A stretch of DNA of 7,398 nt from an uncultured Erysipelotrichaceae bacterium (GTDB lineage Bacteria > Bacillota_I > Bacilli_A > Erysipelotrichales > Coprobacillaceae), in NCBI GenBank assembly GCA_937917505.1, contig CALDMQ010000218.1, positions 1-7,398 on the forward strand, given 5' to 3'. Position numbers and translations under genes: made by a program. Positions 1 through 5,722 of this stretch are shown one piece after another. Positions within the stretch are counted from its first letter, which is position 1. Every line of letters starts with the position of its first letter. The notes beneath the pieces were generated by a model, which saw only the letters and a list, made by a program, of their open reading frames with translations, was not told the origin of the DNA and made no database searches.

Positions 1-25
1 AATTGTCTTATTAATTTGAATAATT

Positions 26-1777
26 TCATTCTTTTTTATTCATAATAACGGGAATAATCATTGGATTTCTCTTTGTCTTTTGGTAGAAATAAGTTCCAAG
101 TGTATCCCTAATTGTATTTTTAATTTCACCAAATGTTGTTTTTCTCTTTAATAAATGAGATAACTCTTTACCAATTAATAACTCAGCTTCTCTAATCATA
201 TCTGTACTATCTTTCATATAAACAAATCCACGGGACATAATAATAGGTTTGTTTAATAAGCATCCTGTATGTGAATCCATTGAAATCAACACAGAGACCA
301 TACCATCTTCACTTAAGATTTGACGATCTCTTAAAACTGCTGTAGAAAGACCAGTAATATCGTTTCCATCAACATAAATATCATCAACATGAATACGAGG
401 ACCAAGTCTTGCTTCTCCGTTACGTAATAAAATACTATCACCATTAGATAAGACGAAAGCATTACCTTTTGTAAAGCCAACTTCTTCAAAGAGTTTTGCA
501 TGAATCTTTAACATACGATATTCTCCATGAACTGGGAAGAAGTATTTAGGTCTTGTTAAAAGTAACATGAGCTTTTGTTCTTCTTGAGAAGCGTGTCCTG
601 ATGTATGTAAATTGTTAATCGCTTCGTTTGTTAAAACTCTTGCACCAGCTCGATAAAGTTTGTTAATGACTTTGCTGACGCTTCCAGCATTTCCAGGGAT
701 TGGATTGGAAGAGAATAATACTGTATCACCAGGTTTGATAGATACTTGACGATGTGTTCCGTTTGCAATACGGCTAAGTGCTGCTAAGGCTTCTCCTTGA
801 CTTCCTGTGCATAAGATTAAGATTTCGTTATCTGGTAAATGTTTTGCTTCATCATTTTTAATAAAGAAACGATCAGGGCATTTGATATATCCAAGTTTTC
901 TTGAAACTTGAATATTGTTTTCCATTGAACGACCAAAGACAAGAATTTTACGATTGAATTTTACTGCCGCATCAATAATTTGTTGAACACGATGTACATT
1001 AGATGCAAATGTTGCTACGATTAAACGACCTTCGGTTTTTCTGAATTCTTCTTGTACACTATAGGCAACTTGTTTTTCACTAATAGAGAAACTAGGAACT
1101 TCTGAGTTTGTAGAGTCGCTTAATAATAAAGTGACACCAGTTTCACCTAAAAAAGACATAACTTGATAATCAGCTGGATCGCCAACTGGAGTTAAATCGA
1201 ATTTAAAGTCACCGGTAGAAACAACACGTCCATTTGGTGTGTTGATAATAATTCCTAATGATTCAGGAATAGAGTGATTTGTTTTAAAGAATCCAATGTT
1301 AAAATATTTTGTTTTGATTTGATATAAATTATCAATTTGAATTAAACGTGTTTCGTTTGTTAAACGATGTTCTTCTAATTTTCTTCTAATCATAGCACAA
1401 GCAAGTGGTGATGCGTAGATAAAAGGAATAGAAACGATTTGTAATAAGAAAGGAATACCACCGATATGATCTTCATGACCATGGGTAATTAATAATCCTT
1501 TGATTTTTTTTTGATTACGTTTTAAATACGTATAGTCAGGAATGACATAATCAATTCCTGGTAATCCATCTTCAGCAAATTTAACACCTGCATCAATGAT
1601 AATAATTTCGTTATCATGTTCTACACAGTACATGTTTTTTCCAACTTCATTTAAACCACCTAAAGCAAAGACTTTTGTATCTAAATGATGTGATGTTGTT
1701 TTTTGAGTAGGTCTTTTATTTCTATTATAGGGTGTTTTCCTTTGTTGAGGAAAACGTTTGCGAGGCATATCTGCCAT
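26..1777 (-). CDS. rnjA: Ribonuclease J (RNase J1 type)
   Basis: This is a cytoplasmic metallo-beta-lactamase/beta-CASP RNase with 5'-to-3' exonuclease and endonuclease activity, a main enzyme of mRNA decay and rRNA maturation in Bacillota. The 583-residue product reads collinearly with B. subtilis RNase J1 as I recall it. The zinc-binding motif HGHEDH is at residues 99-104, followed by His168 (TNHS) and Asp190 (STGD). The beta-CASP part has ATFASNVHR (255-263), TGSQGE (324-329) and HTSGHAS (391-397). FPVHGEY (414-420) supplies the last metal-binding histidine, and the RNase J C-terminal domain runs from about 460 to the end. All catalytic residues are present. It is about 28 residues longer than J1 (about 555) because of a basic N-terminal extension (residues 1-33). 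The start is supported by AAAGGTGAG ending 3 nt before the ATG; Met4 is a weaker alternative. The gene ends 25 bp from the window edge and I see no clear terminator there. Confidence 0.96.
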   Translation of the reverse strand: MADMPRKRFPQQRKTPYNRNKRPTQKTTSHHLDTKVFALGGLNEVGKNMYCVEHDNEIIIIDAGVKFAEDGLPGIDYVIPDYTYLKRNQKKIKGLLITHGHEDHIGGIPFLLQIVSIPFIYASPLACAMIRRKLEEHRLTNETRLIQIDNLYQIKTKYFNIGFFKTNHSIPESLGIIINTPNGRVVSTGDFKFDLTPVGDPADYQVMSFLGETGVTLLLSDSTNSEVPSFSISEKQVAYSVQEEFRKTEGRLIVATFASNVHRVQQIIDAAVKFNRKILVFGRSMENNIQVSRKLGYIKCPDRFFIKNDEAKHLPDNEILILCTGSQGEALAALSRIANGTHRQVSIKPGDTVLFSSNPIPGNAGSVSKVINKLYRAGARVLTNEAINNLHTSGHASQEEQKLMLLLTRPKYFFPVHGEYRMLKIHAKLFEEVGFTKGNAFVLSNGDSILLRNGEARLGPRIHVDDIYVDGNDITGLSTAVLRDRQILSEDGMVSVLISMDSHTGCLLNKPIIMSRGFVYMKDSTDMIREAELLIGKELSHLLKRKTTFGEIKNTIRDTLGTYFYQKTKRNPMIIPVIMNKKE

Positions 1778-1791
1778 ATTCTCACCTTTCT

Positions 1792-1812
1792 TTCTTTAAA
1801 TTTTTTAAAGAA
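1792..1812 (-). promoter_or_regulatory. Perfect inverted repeat in the rnjA leader
   Basis: On the minus strand the arms TTCTTTAAA and TTTAAAGAA are exactly complementary over 9 bp around a 3-nt AAA loop. The repeat begins 2 nt upstream of the rnjA ribosome binding site. If transcription starts from the extended -10 at 1823-1828, the hairpin would lie within a few bases of the mRNA 5' end. It holds only one G-C pair, so the stem is weak. The pairing is seen directly; a role in mRNA stability or autoregulation is inference. Confidence 0.4.
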
Positions 1813-1822
1813 TATATATATT

Positions 1823-1831
1823 ATTATATCA
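1823..1831 (-). promoter_or_regulatory. Extended -10 promoter of rnjA
   Basis: The minus strand reads TGATATAAT, a perfect TGnTATAAT extended -10 element. Transcription should start near 1816, giving a leader of about 40 nt. The position of a -35 box (about 1846-1851) holds only ATGTAT, a poor match, but extended -10 promoters need little -35 sequence. The A+T-rich background makes chance TATAAT matches common, so confidence is moderate. Confidence 0.5.
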
Positions 1832-1832
1832 T

Positions 1833-1851
1833 ATGTATAATGATTATACAT
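1833..1851. promoter_or_regulatory. Perfect 19-bp palindrome, PerR-box-like operator candidate
   Basis: ATGTATAAT and ATTATACAT form a perfect 9-1-9 palindrome around a single G. The central 15 bp (1835-1849) match the B. subtilis PerR box TTATAATnATTATAA at 12 of 14 defined positions, differing only at the outermost base of each arm. It fits the Fur box TGATAATnATTATCA less well (10 of 14). It fills the spacer and -35 region of the extended -10 promoter of rnjA, a usual place for a repressor to bind. Which protein binds, if any, is inference. Confidence 0.4.
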
Positions 1852-1871
1852 GTTTTCTTCTTTACATTGGT

Positions 1872-1900
1872 ATGATAACTGAAATGTTATATAAATGCAA
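1872..1900 (-). promoter_or_regulatory. Possible upstream promoter of rnjA
   Basis: On the minus strand TTGCAT (1895-1900) and TATCAT (1872-1877) are separated by 17 bp, a sigma-A-like arrangement with two mismatches in the -35 and one in the -10. It lies downstream of the degV terminator and points toward rnjA. A transcript from here would start near 1865 and carry the palindrome at 1833-1851 as a leader hairpin. Confidence 0.35.
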
Positions 1901-1910
1901 ATAAAATATA

Positions 1911-1933
1911 GAAAAAGAACCCGTAGGTTCTTA
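1911..1933 (-). terminator. Intrinsic terminator of degV
   Basis: On the minus strand AAGAACC and GGTTCTT pair over 7 bp around the loop TACG. The C-UACG-G closure is a member of the very stable UNCG tetraloop class. The 3' arm runs directly into five T residues. The stem begins inside the degV stop codon: its two A's form the first pairs. The other strand has no following T run, so termination should act only in the degV direction and separate degV from rnjA. Confidence 0.85.
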
Positions 1934-2803
1934 AACAATCTTCTTACATGCTGCAATTGCTAAAGCGTTTGGTCCAATGTGACAAGCGACACTCAATGAG
2001 AGTGGATCACAGATAATTTCGTGATGTGGAAAATATTCTTGAATTTGTTGTTTGAATTCTAATGCTTGTTCTTTATCAAAAGTATAGGCTATCATGATAT
2101 GAGCACCACTCATATCGGCGTTTTCTGTATCAATTCTTTCTTTGATATCATTGATAATAGCATCAATCATGATTTGTTTGGCTTTGACCATTGTTCTGGT
2201 TTTTTGGAATTGATCTAATTTTTCACCTTGAATTGTTAAGATAGGTTTAATTTTTAATAGCCCTCCTAAAGCTGCGGCAGCTGGAGTGACACGTCCACCT
2301 TTTTTTAAGTAATCTAAAGTATTTACTGTAATGTAAATTGTAGCATTTAATTTATTTTCCATTAAAATATCATGGATTTCTTTTGCATCTTTTCCTTGCT
2401 TTGCAAGCTCAAGAGCATCTAATGCATCTTGTTTTTGTGTGACAGAAATACGTTGTGAATCAACAACATAAACTTTTCCTTGATATTCTTCTTCCAGTGC
2501 TAACATTAAAGCAGTTTGGCAAGAACCACTTAAACCACTTGACATAGGGATATGTACAATTTGGTCGTAGTCTTTTAGAATTGTATCAAAAAGTTTTGTC
2601 ACATCACCAACTGCAGGTTGAGATGTAAAGACCTCACAGTTATTCATTAGCTTATCATAAAATTCATCTTGAGATAAATTGATATCTTCTAAATATTCTT
2701 CATTGTTAATAGTAAAAGGCATTGGGAGTACATAGATACCAAGTTCTTTGGCTTCGGCTTGTGTGATCCCACTATTACTATCTGTCATAATAGCAACTTT
2801 CAT
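1931..2803 (-). CDS. degV: DegV family fatty-acid-binding protein (FakB-like)
   Basis: DegV proteins bind a single fatty acid. FakB members hand it to the kinase FakA for phosphorylation and use in phospholipid synthesis. The 290-residue product has the family pattern throughout: MTDSNSGI near the N-terminus, TSQP (60-63), MSSGLSGS (87-94), VVDSQ (113-117), LDYLKKGGRV (163-172), LLKIKPIL (182-189) and a C-terminal HIGPNALAI (275-283). The Thr/Ser of TSQP, a Ser of SSGLSGS and the His of HxGP correspond to residues that hold the fatty-acid carboxylate in characterised members. No signal peptide or membrane segment is seen. AGGAGG lies 6 nt before the ATG. No fakA is in the window, and Firmicutes often carry several DegV paralogues, so the exact ligand is unknown. 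The promoter carries a Fur-type box, which I would not expect for this family. Confidence 0.93.
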   Translation of the reverse strand: MKVAIMTDSNSGITQAEAKELGIYVLPMPFTINNEEYLEDINLSQDEFYDKLMNNCEVFTSQPAVGDVTKLFDTILKDYDQIVHIPMSSGLSGSCQTALMLALEEEYQGKVYVVDSQRISVTQKQDALDALELAKQGKDAKEIHDILMENKLNATIYITVNTLDYLKKGGRVTPAAAALGGLLKIKPILTIQGEKLDQFQKTRTMVKAKQIMIDAIINDIKERIDTENADMSGAHIMIAYTFDKEQALEFKQQIQEYFPHHEIICDPLSLSVACHIGPNALAIAACKKIV

Positions 2804-2816
2804 ATGGTCCCTCCTA

Positions 2817-2837
2817 TAAAAATGATTATCATTCTCA
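2817..2837 (-). promoter_or_regulatory. Fur-type operator at the degV start site
   Basis: The minus strand holds two overlapping 7-1-7 Fur motifs offset by 6 bp: TGAGAATGATAATCA (2823-2837) and TGATAATCATTTTTA (2817-2831). Each matches TGATAATnATTATCA at 12 of 14 defined positions. Together they match the classic 21-bp Fur box at 18 of 21. The centre, AATGATnATCATT, is a perfect palindrome (2821-2833). The box runs from the last base of the degV -10 over the predicted start near 2830 to just upstream of the ribosome binding site, so a bound Fur-family repressor would block the promoter. The metal sensed (iron or another) cannot be told from sequence. Confidence 0.75.
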
Positions 2838-2865
2838 TTTTAACGTATTTTATATATCAGTGCAA
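2837..2865 (-). promoter_or_regulatory. Sigma-A-type promoter of degV
   Basis: On the minus strand TTGCAC (2860-2865) and TAAAAT (2837-2842) are separated by exactly 17 bp. Transcription should begin near 2830, giving a leader of about 27 nt that holds little besides the ribosome binding site. The Fur-type box abuts the -10 on its downstream side. Confidence 0.7.
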
Positions 2866-2886
2866 CTTATTTTAATGAATAACTGT

Positions 2887-2914
2887 TTGAATTCTTGAGG
2901 AAAATAAATATAAT
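2887..2914 (+). promoter_or_regulatory. Sigma-A-type promoter of mscS
   Basis: TTGAAT (2887-2892) and a perfect TATAAT (2909-2914) are separated by 16 bp. Transcription would start near 2921, leaving a leader of only about 14 nt that contains the ribosome binding site AGAGGTGG (2923-2930). An imperfect inverted repeat, CTTGA-GG-AAAAT (2894-2905) against ATTTTCAAG (2916-2924), brackets the -10; its two-base bulge makes it a weak operator candidate. The promoter is divergent from that of degV and its -35 is about 50 bp from the Fur-type box. Confidence 0.6.
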
Positions 2915-2934
2915 AATTTTCAAGAGGTGGAAGT

Positions 2935-3732
2935 ATGCAAAAAATAATCACTTATTTTGAAACTAAGGGACAAAATGTCATAGATGCTTTACTTGTTTTT
3001 GTTTTAGGATGGTATGGCGTTAAATTATTGAATTATATTATAAAAAGAATGATGAAAAGATCAGGTGTTGATCCCATTGTAACTAGCTTTGTACAGTCAA
3101 TTCTTGAAGTGGGATTAAAGTTGATTGTTATTGTGACAGCACTTGCTCAATTAGGTGTAGAAACATCATCGCTTGTGACAGTTCTTGCAACGGCAGGTGC
3201 GGCGATTGTATTAGGGTTAAAGGATTCTATGTCGGGAGTTGTGTCGGGCATGATTATTCTTTTTACAAAGCCTTTTGTGAAAGGCGATATTTTAGAAGTG
3301 AATGGATATATAGGGAAAATTAAAGAAATACAATTGTTGTATACGATATTAATTTCTTTTGATAATAAAATGGTTGTTATTCCAAATAATGAACTTGCTT
3401 CATCAACTTTTGTGAATTATTCGCATGAAGAAAAAAGACGAGTGGATTTGAATTTTGATATTCATTATGAAAATGATGTGAAAAAAGCAAAAGAACTTAT
3501 TCAAAGCGTTATTGAAAAACACCCTTATACTTTAAAAGATGAGGAAATATATGTGAGGGTATCTGAATATAAAGAAAGTGCGATTACTTTGAGTTTGCGT
3601 GTTTGGACATTGACAGAGCATTATTTTGATTTAAAAGATGATTTGATAGAAGAAGTGAAAGCAGTTTTTGATAAGAATCATATTTGTATTCCGTATAGTC
3701 AGGTTGATATTCATATTAAGGAACATCGTTAA
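2935..3732 (+). CDS. mscS: Small-conductance mechanosensitive channel, MscS family
   Basis: MscS channels form membrane heptamers that open under membrane tension and release solutes on hypo-osmotic shock. The 265-residue product is close to E. coli MscS (286) in size and plan. Hydrophobic segments lie at about 16-36, 55-74 and 78-111. The third is the pore helix, with the Gly/Ala-rich stretch VTVLATAGAAIVLGL followed by KDSMSGVVSGMIILFTKPF (96-114). The cytoplasmic beta domain follows, with KGDILEVNGYIGKI (116-129) and the family motif VVIPNN (147-152). The alpha/beta domain ends in VWTLTEHYFDLKDDL and IPYSQVDIHIK. No extra regulatory domain is fused. The ATG is preceded by AGAGGTGG. It appears to be a single-gene transcript, with its own promoter and a terminator overlapping its stop codon. 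The ion preference and the osmotic condition that opens it are unknown. Confidence 0.93.
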   Translation: MQKIITYFETKGQNVIDALLVFVLGWYGVKLLNYIIKRMMKRSGVDPIVTSFVQSILEVGLKLIVIVTALAQLGVETSSLVTVLATAGAAIVLGLKDSMSGVVSGMIILFTKPFVKGDILEVNGYIGKIKEIQLLYTILISFDNKMVVIPNNELASSTFVNYSHEEKRRVDLNFDIHYENDVKKAKELIQSVIEKHPYTLKDEEIYVRVSEYKESAITLSLRVWTLTEHYFDLKDDLIEEVKAVFDKNHICIPYSQVDIHIKEHR

Positions 3733-3747
3733 GGTGTTTCTTTTTTT
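3718..3747 (+). terminator. Intrinsic terminator of mscS
   Basis: A 10-bp stem pairs 3718-3727 (AAGGAACATC) with 3733-3742 (GGTGTTTCTT), using two G-U pairs, around the 5-nt loop GTTAA. The 3' arm continues into a T run ending at 3747. The mscS stop codon TAA (3730-3732) is the last three bases of the loop, so the 5' arm is coding sequence for the final residues. Confidence 0.82.
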
Positions 3748-3923
3748 GTGCCTATTTAAAAAAAGAAAGTAGCTGGTAATTGTTGAAATGTGAGAGGGTA
3801 ATCTACATTATATGAAGTTTGGTATAATTGTATACAGAATTATTAAAATGGAATAGTAATTTATTTAAAACACAAAATAATATATCTAAATTTGCTAAAT
3901 AGATAAAAAAATACAAAAAATAT

Positions 3924-3952
3924 TTGACATCGCAATTTAAAGAGTATATACT
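3924..3952 (+). promoter_or_regulatory. Near-consensus sigma-A promoter of the opp operon
   Basis: A perfect TTGACA (3924-3929) and TATACT (3947-3952, one mismatch) are separated by 17 bp. This is the best promoter in the window and fits strong expression of a binding-protein gene. Transcription should start around 3958-3960, giving a leader of about 46 nt. I see no T-box, riboswitch or CodY-like site that I would defend. Confidence 0.85.
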
Positions 3953-3958
3953 TTGTTC

Positions 3959-3980
3959 AAGGCATGGGGCAAGATGCTTT
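3959..3980 (+). promoter_or_regulatory. Possible 5'-terminal hairpin in the oppA leader
   Basis: AAGGCAT (3959-3965) can pair with ATGCTTT (3974-3980) over 7 bp with one G-U pair and an 8-nt loop. With the predicted start near 3959 it would form the very 5' end of the opp mRNA, where such structures can slow 5'-end-dependent decay. The stem is short, so the structure is tentative. Confidence 0.3.
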
Positions 3981-3992
3981 ATAAAACAAAAT

Positions 3993-3997
3993 GGAGG
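3993..3997 (+). promoter_or_regulatory. Ribosome binding site that fixes the oppA start
   Basis: GGAGG ends 8 nt before the ATG at 4006. An in-frame ATG at 3991 overlaps this ribosome binding site and has no good one of its own. The 4006 start also yields a clean lipoprotein signal beginning MKKWK, so 4006 is preferred. Confidence 0.85.
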
Positions 3998-4005
3998 GAA
4001 GGAAT

Positions 4006-5646
4006 ATGAAGAAATGGAAAGCTGTGGTTGCTGCAGTACTTGCAGTGACAATGCTCGCAGGATGTGGCGGGGGAAATAAACTGGAAGGTAAAACTTACAC
4101 ATTCTCAAGTGAACTTGATATTAAAAATTTAGATTCATCAGATGCAGATGATGGAATGTCTTTCAATGCAATGCATGCATGTATTGATGGACTTATGGGG
4201 TTAGATGCTGAAGGAAAAATTGTTCCGGCAATTGCAGAAAAACATGAAGTATCTAAGGATGGATTAACACATACTTTCACTTTAAGAGATGCAAAATGGT
4301 CTAATGGTGATGCTGTTAAAGCTCAAGACTTTGTTTATGCTTGGCAAAGAATTATTAAAGTGAGTGGTCAATATGCATATATGTTAGGTAGTGATGGTGC
4401 TGCAATTAAAGGTGCTGATGAATTAATGGCTAAAGCATCTAAACTTGCAGAAGGGGAAACACTTACTGATCAAGATATGGCAACTTTGGGAGTGAGTGCA
4501 AAAGATGATAAAACTTTAGTTGTTGAAACAACAAGAGAAATTGCTTATTTTGAAGAATTAATGACATTCCCTTGTTATTATCCAATTAATCAAAAATTCT
4601 GTGAAGAAAAAGGTGCTCAATATGCAAAGAGTGCTGAAAATGTATTGTCAAATGGTGCTTTTGTTATGAAAACTTGGGAACCTGGTAGACAAGCAACATT
4701 TACAAAGAATGATAATTATTGGAATAAAGATGCAGTGAAAATTGATAATTTGGTTTTAAACCTTGTCCAAGAACCAAAAGTCGCAGCAACAAGTTTTGAT
4801 AATGGTGAAACTGATTTTGCACCAATTAATTCAGAATTAGTAGATAAGTATAAAGATAATGAATCTTATACAACATTTAATGAAGGTTATTTATTCTATT
4901 TAAGTTTAAATTTTGAAAATAAAGATTTACAAAATAAAGATTTAAGAGCTGCTTTATCATTAGCTATCAATCGTGAAGATTTTACAGCAAATGTTTTAAA
5001 AGATGGTTCAAAGGCAGCTAAAGGATTTATTCCTACAGAATTATCTTTAGATGAAAATGGTAAAGATTTCCGTGATACAGCTGATACTTATACAAAATAT
5101 GATGTCAAAGCTGCACAAGAACATTTAGATAAAGCGTTAAAAGCTTTAGGTAAAGATAAAATTCAATTAAGATTGTTATATGGTACAGATGAGTCACCAA
5201 TGGATCAAATGGCGGATGTTTTACAAAGTAACTTTAGTCAATTAAAAGGTTTAGAAATTGAAATGGTTGCAACTACAAAACAAGATAGAATCTATACAAA
5301 ACAAGCTAATGGTGATTTTGATATTTGTTGTACACGTTGGGGACCAGATTATGGTGATCCTACAACATATTTGAATTTATTATTAAGTGGAAATAGTAAT
5401 AACTATGGTCATTATAATAATAAAGATTTTGATAAAGTTATGGATGTTGTAAAAACAACAACAGGAGCAACTCGTTGGGCAAATATGCAAAAAGCTGAAA
5501 AGATTGCTATGGAAGATTATGGATATATTCCAGTGTTTGAAAAAGGAACTGCTGTTTTACAAAATAAAAACACAAAAGGTTTAGTTCATAGACCAGTTGG
5601 TGTTCCTTATACATTTAATTATGTAGAAGTATCTGATGCTAAATAG
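4006..5646 (+). CDS. oppA: Oligopeptide ABC transporter, substrate-binding lipoprotein
   Basis: This extracellular solute-binding protein (SBP_bac_5 / OppA family) captures peptides and delivers them to the OppBC permease. The 546-residue product starts with a lipoprotein signal peptide: MKKWK, a hydrophobic stretch and the lipobox LAGC with Cys20 as the lipidated residue, then a short Gly-rich linker. Family signatures follow: LRDAKWSNGDAVKAQDFVYA (93-112), NGAFVMKTWEPG (216-227), LRAALSLAINRE (313-324) and RWGPDYGDPTTYLN (444-457). Asp448 of the last lies where Asp419 of Salmonella OppA binds the peptide amino group, which supports peptides as ligand. Length is normal and the frame is intact. 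The first 90 bases look richer in G+C than the rest, explained by the Ala/Gly-rich signal. It is first in the opp operon, behind a strong promoter and ahead of a stem-loop. A ligand other than general oligopeptides (for example a signalling peptide) cannot be excluded. Confidence 0.95.
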   Translation: MKKWKAVVAAVLAVTMLAGCGGGNKLEGKTYTFSSELDIKNLDSSDADDGMSFNAMHACIDGLMGLDAEGKIVPAIAEKHEVSKDGLTHTFTLRDAKWSNGDAVKAQDFVYAWQRIIKVSGQYAYMLGSDGAAIKGADELMAKASKLAEGETLTDQDMATLGVSAKDDKTLVVETTREIAYFEELMTFPCYYPINQKFCEEKGAQYAKSAENVLSNGAFVMKTWEPGRQATFTKNDNYWNKDAVKIDNLVLNLVQEPKVAATSFDNGETDFAPINSELVDKYKDNESYTTFNEGYLFYLSLNFENKDLQNKDLRAALSLAINREDFTANVLKDGSKAAKGFIPTELSLDENGKDFRDTADTYTKYDVKAAQEHLDKALKALGKDKIQLRLLYGTDESPMDQMADVLQSNFSQLKGLEIEMVATTKQDRIYTKQANGDFDICCTRWGPDYGDPTTYLNLLLSGNSNNYGHYNNKDFDKVMDVVKTTTGATRWANMQKAEKIAMEDYGYIPVFEKGTAVLQNKNTKGLVHRPVGVPYTFNYVEVSDAK

Positions 5647-5660
5647 TTAAACAAAATGGA

Positions 5661-5707
5661 AAATAGTAAGCACAATATGGATTTCCATATTGTGCTTATT
5701 GTTTATT
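5661..5707 (+). terminator. Stem-loop between oppA and oppB (partial terminator or mRNA stabiliser)
   Basis: TAAGCACAATATGG (5667-5680) and CCATATTGTGCTTA (5685-5698) pair perfectly over 14 bp around the loop ATTT. The stem extends outward to 20 bp (5661-5680 with 5685-5704) using two G-U pairs. The T's downstream (TTGTTTATT) are interrupted and partly used in the stem, so full termination is unlikely. Its place after the binding-protein gene and before the permease genes matches structures in other ABC operons that raise binding-protein mRNA over permease mRNA. The stem ends 7 nt before the oppB GGAGG. Confidence 0.8.
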
Positions 5708-5711
5708 GAGG

Positions 5712-5716
5712 GGAGG
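5712..5716 (+). promoter_or_regulatory. Ribosome binding site that fixes the oppB start
   Basis: GGAGG lies 6 nt before the ATG at 5723. A longer frame would begin at an ATG at 5687-5692 inside the 3' arm of the stem-loop, but it has no ribosome binding site and would add 11 residues absent from usual OppB N-termini. Confidence 0.88.
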
Positions 5717-5722
5717 AATTTG

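Noticed and set aside
1681..1956. 91-codon minus-strand open frame across the rnjA-degV gap
   Set aside because: It overlaps the start of rnjA and the end of degV in another frame, crosses the degV terminator and the rnjA promoter region, and has a low-complexity composition expected of A+T-rich noncoding DNA.
3737..3768. Perfect 11-bp inverted repeat TTTCTTTTTTT / AAAAAAAGAAA overlapping the mscS terminator
   Set aside because: It could compete with the terminator on paper, but its second arm is transcribed only after the termination point, and T and A runs pair easily by chance.
3820..3835. TGGTATAAT extended -10 overlapping the small repeat GTATA-ATTG-TATAC, a possible second opp promoter
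   Set aside because: No -35 match at the right distance, and a near-consensus promoter lies 100 bp closer to oppA; the repeat is only 5 bp per arm in A+T-rich DNA.
4006..4095. Higher G+C and different codon choice at the start of oppA, possibly a recombined or mosaic allele
   Set aside because: The stretch encodes an Ala/Gly/Cys-rich lipoprotein signal and linker, which by itself raises G+C; the rest of the gene is continuous in frame and family pattern.
3803..4108. 101-codon minus-strand open frame
   Set aside because: It is antisense to the opp promoter and the oppA signal peptide, has no convincing ribosome binding site and no recognisable family features.
4095..4280. 61-codon minus-strand open frame inside oppA
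   Set aside because: Fully antisense to conserved oppA coding sequence with no independent support.
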